19,809 bases of DNA from JAUVXJ01 sp034430275. GTDB taxonomy: Bacteria > Chloroflexota > Anaerolineae > UBA7937 > B3-Chlor. Numbering within the stretch: the stretch's first letter is position 1; every line of letters begins with the position of its first letter. The stretch lies in the NCBI GenBank assembly GCA_034430275.1, contig DAOUEW010000117.1, positions 1-19,809 of the forward strand, given 5' to 3'. Below the pieces are notes generated by a model, which worked only from the letters and a program-made list of their open reading frames with translations, was not told the DNA's origin and made no database searches. Made by a program: the position numbers and the translations under genes. Below are positions 15,748 through 19,809 of this stretch, piece by piece.

Positions 15748-16923
15748 ATGGACTTCGCCCTGACCGAGGAACAACAGATGTTCCAGGAGCTGTTCCGGGA
15801 TTTCGCCCAGAACGAAGTGCAGCCACTTGCCGATACGATAGACAGAGAGGAGCGCCCGCCCCTCGAAACCCTGCAGAAGGCAGCAGAGATGGAGTTCATG
15901 GGGTTGCCTTTCGCAGAGGAGTACGGGGGAGCCGGGATTGGAGCCATCGGCTATTGCCTGCTGGTGGAGGAATTGGCCAAGGTCTGCCTGGCCACTGCTT
16001 GCTCGTTGGGTATCCACACCTCGACAGGAGCTATGGCCATCAACCTGGGCGGCACCGATGAGCAGAAGACGAAGTACCTCGTACCACTGGCCAAGGGTGA
16101 GAAGATCGGTGCCTTCTGTGTCTCGGAACCTGACGCCGGATCGGACCTCTGGAGCATACGGACTACTGCTCTACGAGAGAACGACCACTACGTCCTGCAC
16201 GGCTCCAAGACCTACGTCGCCAACGGCGACATCGCGGACGTTTTCACCGTTTTCGCCAGACCGATCTCGGGACCGCCCGAGGACGGGATAGCAGGGTTCA
16301 TCGTGGAGAAGGGCTACCCTGGTCTCAAGGTAGGTCGTACGGAACGCACCATGGGCATCCGGGGCTGCCAAGTGGTCCAGCTCTTCTTCGATGGTTGCGT
16401 TGTGCCTGCCGAGGGGCTCCTGGGCGGCGAAGAGGCCGACCCTGGCAGGGGGGCCGAGATCGTCGCCCGGACGCAGGACTTCGCTCGTCTGAGCATGGCC
16501 GCTACGTGCCTGGGCGCAGCCGAGGGAGCCATGGAGGCAAGTGTCAGGTTCGCCACGGATCGGGAGCAGTTCGGCGTACCCTTGGCCAAGAAGCAAGCCG
16601 TCTCCGGGATGATCGCCGATATGGCCACAGAGATCGAAGCGCTCCGCTATCTGGTCTACCGGACAGCCTGGGCTGTAGAGCAGGACGAGGAATACACCAA
16701 ACTTGCGGCCATGTGCAAGCTCTTCGGATCAGAAGTGGCGTGCAGAGTGGCCAACAAGGCTGTGCAGCTTCACGGAGGTGCGGGCTACATCAAGGATCTT
16801 CCCGTAGAGCGCATGTATAGAGACGCTCGCGTAACGCGGATCCTGGAGGGAACCAGCGAGATTCAACGCTTCATCATCGCCTCGGACGTGTTCCAGGAGC
16901 AGGAGCTGCACCTGGAACCCTAG
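15748..16923 (+). CDS. Acyl-CoA dehydrogenase
   Basis: This FAD enzyme catalyses the first step of beta-oxidation, making 2-enoyl-CoA and passing electrons to electron-transfer flavoprotein. The 391-residue protein has the three usual parts: helical N-terminal domain, middle beta domain with FCVSEPDAGSDLWSI, and C-terminal helical domain with DREQFGVPLAKKQAVSGMIA. The catalytic base is E367 in RILEGTSEIQR, the position used by short- and medium-chain enzymes rather than the alternative site of isovaleryl-CoA dehydrogenase. An AGGAGGGG lies 12 bp or less upstream of ATG 15748, just after the hydratase stop. It is the last clear beta-oxidation gene of the operon. No etfAB genes lie in the window. 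Substrate chain length is unknown. Confidence 0.94.
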   Translation: MDFALTEEQQMFQELFRDFAQNEVQPLADTIDREERPPLETLQKAAEMEFMGLPFAEEYGGAGIGAIGYCLLVEELAKVCLATACSLGIHTSTGAMAINLGGTDEQKTKYLVPLAKGEKIGAFCVSEPDAGSDLWSIRTTALRENDHYVLHGSKTYVANGDIADVFTVFARPISGPPEDGIAGFIVEKGYPGLKVGRTERTMGIRGCQVVQLFFDGCVVPAEGLLGGEEADPGRGAEIVARTQDFARLSMAATCLGAAEGAMEASVRFATDREQFGVPLAKKQAVSGMIADMATEIEALRYLVYRTAWAVEQDEEYTKLAAMCKLFGSEVACRVANKAVQLHGGAGYIKDLPVERMYRDARVTRILEGTSEIQRFIIASDVFQEQELHLEP

Positions 16924-16976
16924 GCTGTCCAAACCGACGTACTGTCTGAAGCACTTGTCTCCAGGAGGGCTCTGGA

Positions 16977-17345
16977 ATGAGCTGCGTCTTCTGCCGCATA
17001 ATAGCGGGCAGGAGCGGGAGCGAGGTCCTGTACCAGGACGAGAAGATCACGGCCTTCCGTGACATCCGCCCCCAGGCACCTATTCACATCCTCATCGTCC
17101 CCAATGAACACGTCTCCACGGCGAGGGAGCTCCTCGACAAAGACAGTTCGGTTCTGATCACGATGTTCTCGGAAGCGCATGCCCTCGCAGAGGCAGCGGG
17201 AATAGCAGGTAAGGGCTACCGTCTGGTCATCAACACAGGTCCCGATGCGGGTCAAATGGTGGACCATCTGCATCTGCATCTGCTCGGCGGCAAGCCCATA
17301 CAGCCAGACGGCATGGCCTTGCGCTGGAAGGACAGAATGACGTAG
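16977..17345 (+). CDS. HIT family (HINT-type) nucleotide hydrolase
   Basis: This 122-residue histidine-triad protein belongs to the HINT branch, whose members hydrolyse adenosine phosphoramidates and related AMP adducts, releasing AMP. The triad HLHLHLL (H97, H99, H101) is intact, with H99 as the expected nucleophile. The N terminus SCVFCRII carries the CxxC pair (C3, C6) common in zinc-binding HINT proteins. ATG 16977 is set by AGGAGG (16963-16968), 8 nt upstream. It follows the acyl-CoA dehydrogenase by 53 bp and precedes an adenosine-specific kinase by 19 bp. The pairing suggests adenine-nucleotide housekeeping, but that link is inferred from position only. Confidence 0.92.
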   Translation: MSCVFCRIIAGRSGSEVLYQDEKITAFRDIRPQAPIHILIVPNEHVSTARELLDKDSSVLITMFSEAHALAEAAGIAGKGYRLVINTGPDAGQMVDHLHLHLLGGKPIQPDGMALRWKDRMT

Positions 17346-17364
17346 GATGGGAGGTCGATTGCAC

Positions 17365-17847
17365 ATGGACACGCTGGTGGTCAAGATAGACAAGCCCGAA
17401 GACAGCAATGTTATCGTTGGCCAGTCGCATTTCATCAAGACGGTCGAGGATCTTCACGAGGCGCTGGTCAACGCAGTGCCAGGGATCAAGTTCGGTGTGG
17501 CTTTCTGCGAGGCCTCAGGGCCTTGTCTCGTCCGGGCCAGTGGCAACGACAGCGAGTTGACGAAACTGGCCCAGGACAACGCCTACGCGCTCTCAGCGGG
17601 CCACACCTTCGTCATAGTCCTCAGGGATGCCTTTCCCGTCAACGTATTGGGAGCCATCAAACAGGTTCCCGAGCTCTGTTCCATCTTCTGTGCGACGGCG
17701 AATTCCGTTGAGGTCGTCTTGGTGGAAACGGAACTAGGCCGAGGCGTGATCGGAGTCGTTGATGGTCAGAAGCCCAAGGGCCTGGAGACCGAGGACGATG
17801 TGACCCAGCGTAAGGAGTTCCTACGCAACATCGGGTACAAGCTCTAA
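17365..17847 (+). CDS. Adenosine-specific kinase (PF04008-type)
   Basis: The 160-residue product matches the small adenosine-specific kinase family best known from Archaea (Pyrobaculum PAE2307), unrelated to ribokinase-type adenosine kinases. Characteristic segments are VPGIKFGVAFCEASGPCLVR, GHTFVIVLRDAFPVNVLGAI, CSIFCATANSVEVVLVET, GRGVIGVVDGQKPKG and a final RKEFLRNIGYKL. I chose ATG 17365, which has GGGAGGT (17349-17355) with 9-nt spacing; the alternative ATG at 17347 overlaps that site and adds six residues. Length is normal. The enzymatic name rests on one archaeal homologue, so the true bacterial substrate is uncertain. Neighbours are the HIT hydrolase upstream and a YqeY protein downstream. 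Confidence 0.9.
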   Translation: MDTLVVKIDKPEDSNVIVGQSHFIKTVEDLHEALVNAVPGIKFGVAFCEASGPCLVRASGNDSELTKLAQDNAYALSAGHTFVIVLRDAFPVNVLGAIKQVPELCSIFCATANSVEVVLVETELGRGVIGVVDGQKPKGLETEDDVTQRKEFLRNIGYKL

Positions 17848-17898
17848 CACGGTTGGCGTAGTCGGACACAGTCATCGTACGAAGAATCGGGAGAGGGA

Positions 17899-18351
17899 AT
17901 GGGACTGAAGCAGAAACTCGAACAAGACCTCAAAGAGGCCCTGCGCAAGAAGGACGAACGGCGCAAGACTACTCTCCGGCTGGCCCTGGCCGCCATCCAC
18001 AATACTGAGATCGCCAAGGGTGAAGAGCTTGACGATAGCGGAGTGGTCGGGGTGCTCTCGAAGGAAGCAGAGCAAAGGCGGGAATCCGCGGCGCAGTTCG
18101 CCGAGGGTGGCCGCGAGGACCTGGTCACGCAGGAGGAAGACGAACTCAGGATCCTCACGGAGTACCTGCCGGAGCAGTTGTCAGAGGAGGAGATCGAAGC
18201 CCAGGCTCGCGCAGTGATCGCGGAGGTCGGAGCCACCGGCATGGCACAGATGGGCGACGTGATGCGGGTCCTAATGCCCCAACTCAAGGGCAAGGCCGAC
18301 GGTCAGGTGGTCAGTACAGTCGTCAAGGCGCTCCTGAGTGAGGCAACGTGA
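17899..18351 (+). CDS. yqeY: GatB/YqeY domain protein
   Basis: This 150-residue free-standing YqeY protein resembles the tail domain of the amidotransferase subunit GatB that contacts tRNA. The helical N terminus (LKEALRKKDERRKTTLRLAL, then EIAKGEELDD), the central LTEYLPEQLSEEEIEAQ, and the C-terminal GDVMRVLMPQLKGKADGQVV are the family's conserved segments. The function of stand-alone YqeY is not well established. ATG 17899 follows GGGAGAGGGA. In many bacteria yqeY lies near rpsU or near the phoH/pgpH group; here a pgpH-like gene follows 112 bp downstream on the same strand. Confidence 0.93.
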   Translation: MGLKQKLEQDLKEALRKKDERRKTTLRLALAAIHNTEIAKGEELDDSGVVGVLSKEAEQRRESAAQFAEGGREDLVTQEEDELRILTEYLPEQLSEEEIEAQARAVIAEVGATGMAQMGDVMRVLMPQLKGKADGQVVSTVVKALLSEAT

Positions 18352-18370
18352 TCCGTACGCTGGCAGGAGC

Positions 18371-18428
18371 CCCTCCCAGGGAGGGTTCGATCTCTGGAAG
18401 ACCGGCTTGGAGCGCTCGCGGGCGCTCC
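18371..18428 (+). repeat. Two inverted repeats between yqeY and the pgpH-like gene
   Basis: The spacer holds CCCTCCC-A-GGGAGGG (18371-18385), and 23 bases later GGAGCGC-TCGCGG-GCGCTCC (18409-18428, a 7-bp stem with a 6-nt loop). Neither is followed by a T-run on the plus strand, so a standard intrinsic terminator is unlikely. They may form RNA hairpins in the leader of the next gene or mark a factor-dependent end. Confidence 0.4.
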
Positions 18429-18463
18429 CCTATCTAGATGCAACTTGATGGTGCCAGGATAGT

Positions 18464-19809
18464 ATGTCCTCAGGCTGGAACGAAGCGCCACCGGACGCAA
18501 GCGGGGCAAAGCAGAGACTGACTGCGAGGCGGATCTTTCGTGTCCTCGTGTTCTGCCTTCTGCTGGTGGTGGTTTGGAGCTTCATACTCACCTTCCAGTT
18601 CCTGCCAAGTCAGGTCTACCTTGACGTTGGGGACGTCAGCCCCTACGACATCCGTGCCCCCAGTAGAATCACGTACGTCAGCGATACCGAGACAGAGGCC
18701 GCGCGAGACCAGGCCGAGATGGCCGTGGACGAGGTCTACGACTACGACCCGACGGACACCACGATCGCTCGGCAGCAGATCGATCACGCACGCAGGGTCT
18801 TCGAGTACGTGTCGGCCGTCCGCCTAGATCCGTATGCCTCTACTGAGACGAAGACGGAGCTGATCCAGGCGATAGCAGGCGTAGAACTGCCCCCCACAGC
18901 CATCGCCGACTCCCTTGATCTGGAGGAAGCGCAGTGGGATGAGGTGGTCACCAAGAGCCTCGAGCTTCTGGCTGAGGTCCAAGGACAGGAGATCCGCAGC
19001 GACCAACTCGAGGAGCTCAGAGACCAACTCCGCGTATTCGAGCCTGAGCTGTCAGAGGCACAAGCTGCTCTGGTCAAGACTTGGGTGGGCAGCTTGATGG
19101 TCCCCAACAGCTTCCCTAACCCTGCTGCGACGGAGGAAGCCCGCGCCGAGGCTCGTCAGGCAGTCGAGCCCGTCTACATCACTCTGGAGGAAGGCGAGAT
19201 CATCGTCCGTGAAGGCGAGGTGGCCGACCCGGTCGTCTGGGAAGCTCTCGTGAAGCTGGGCCTGCTCCAACCGCGTATAGAATGGCGGGACATAGTAGTC
19301 AGGGTCCTCTTCACCTCGCTACTGACCTTCATCCTGGCTCTGTATCTGACCACCCTTCATCCGACGTTCTGGGCCAACTGGCGCGATATGCTCCTCCTGG
19401 GCGTGTTCTCCACTGTGGCGATCCTCGCGGCCAAACTGATGATCCCGGGTCACGTTGTGCTGGGCTATCTGTTCCCCTTCGCCGCCATCTCCATGCTCCT
19501 CACAGCGCTCGTCGATACGGAGATCGCCATCGTCCTCACCGCCATACTCAGCCCGCTGATAGGTTTCATCGCCGGCGGGTCTCTGGAGTTCTCCATCTAC
19601 GCGTTCGCTGGAGAAGTCGTGTCGTCCCTGAGGCTCTGGCGCATCGAGAGACTCAACGCCTTCCTCTGGGCAGGAGTGTACGGCGCCCTCAGCAACTTGG
19701 GCGTTATCCTCGTCTTTCGAGTCCTGGAGCAGGATCACGACATCCTCGGCACGCTCCAGATCGCTGGTGCCGGGGTAGCCAATGCTGTACTCGCCATGAG
19801 CCTGACCCT
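18464..19809 (+). CDS. pgpH: PgpH/YqfF-like 7TM-HD protein, N-terminal part
   Basis: The frame is open from ATG 18464 to the window end, giving 448 residues. Residues 24-44 form a first membrane segment, followed by an extracytoplasmic domain to about 270 (opening LDVGDVSPYDIRAPSRITYV and ending EEGEIIVREGEVADP), then a run of membrane segments with PGHVVLGYLFPFAAISMLLT. This is the order of the 7TMR-HD extracellular and transmembrane regions of PgpH. Known members degrade cyclic di-AMP through a C-terminal HD domain, which here would lie beyond the window, so the catalytic residues cannot be checked. A weak AGGA precedes the start; ATGs at 18438 and 18448 are out of frame. The preceding yqeY is a common type of neighbour. 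Confidence 0.88.
   Translation, partial: MSSGWNEAPPDASGAKQRLTARRIFRVLVFCLLLVVVWSFILTFQFLPSQVYLDVGDVSPYDIRAPSRITYVSDTETEAARDQAEMAVDEVYDYDPTDTTIARQQIDHARRVFEYVSAVRLDPYASTETKTELIQAIAGVELPPTAIADSLDLEEAQWDEVVTKSLELLAEVQGQEIRSDQLEELRDQLRVFEPELSEAQAALVKTWVGSLMVPNSFPNPAATEEARAEARQAVEPVYITLEEGEIIVREGEVADPVVWEALVKLGLLQPRIEWRDIVVRVLFTSLLTFILALYLTTLHPTFWANWRDMLLLGVFSTVAILAAKLMIPGHVVLGYLFPFAAISMLLTALVDTEIAIVLTAILSPLIGFIAGGSLEFSIYAFAGEVVSSLRLWRIERLNAFLWAGVYGALSNLGVILVFRVLEQDHDILGTLQIAGAGVANAVLAMSLT

Noticed and set aside
18407..18436. Promoter TTGGAG-18-TATCTA before the pgpH-like gene
   Set aside because: Only three of six bases match in each hexamer, and it overlaps the inverted repeat.

Overview
The window is an ordinary-looking piece of bacterial chromosome, GC-rich and densely coded, with no RNA genes, insertion sequences, CRISPR arrays or phage genes that I can see. 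The gene content points to Chloroflexota (Anaerolineae, Dehalococcoidia or a relative). Clues are a Tad locus in which the TadZ/CpaE ATPase is fused to a response-regulator receiver domain, an archaeal-type adenosine-specific kinase, a long-form hibernation factor, and a PgpH-type 7TM protein near a free-standing YqeY protein. This assignment is inferred from gene style, not from a marker gene.

Region 1 (1-5255, + strand) is the motor half of a Tad/Flp pilus locus, in the order cpaB (5' end outside the window), receiver-cpaE, cpaF, tadB, tadC. Together these give the outer ring/assembly protein, the localisation ATPase, the secretion ATPase and the two inner-membrane platform proteins. The tadB reading frame has no ATG, GTG or TTG that keeps its N-terminal membrane segment. 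It appears to start at a CTG placed 8 nt after a strong Shine-Dalgarno.

Region 2 (5330-7144, + strand) carries comF (zinc-finger phosphoribosyltransferase, DNA-uptake family), hpf (ribosome hibernation) and a low-molecular-weight phosphatase. hpf and the phosphatase overlap by ATGA. The phosphatase ends 4 bp from a convergent gene.

Region 3 (7149-11910, - strand) reads mutL, a lipoprotein with two N-x-D-G-x-x-D Ig-like modules, then two family-2 glycosyltransferases. A good sigma70-type promoter lies in front of mutL. The linkage suggests a mismatch-repair gene followed by envelope or surface-polysaccharide genes.

Region 4 (12151-16923, + strand) is a beta-oxidation operon: thiolase, an unrecognised 82-residue protein, 3-hydroxyacyl-CoA dehydrogenase, enoyl-CoA hydratase and acyl-CoA dehydrogenase. 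The four enzymes cover one complete turn of the spiral, and their catalytic residues are present. A candidate promoter sits in the 240-bp divergent spacer shared with mutL.

Region 5 (16977-19809, + strand) continues in the same direction with a HIT-family nucleotide hydrolase, an adenosine-specific kinase, a YqeY protein and the first 448 residues of a PgpH-like 7TM protein cut by the window end.

I found no clear undescribed system. The observations most worth checking are the CTG start of tadB, the receiver-TadZ fusion with its non-standard P-loop, the 82-residue protein inside the fatty-acid operon, and the modular lipoprotein behind mutL.
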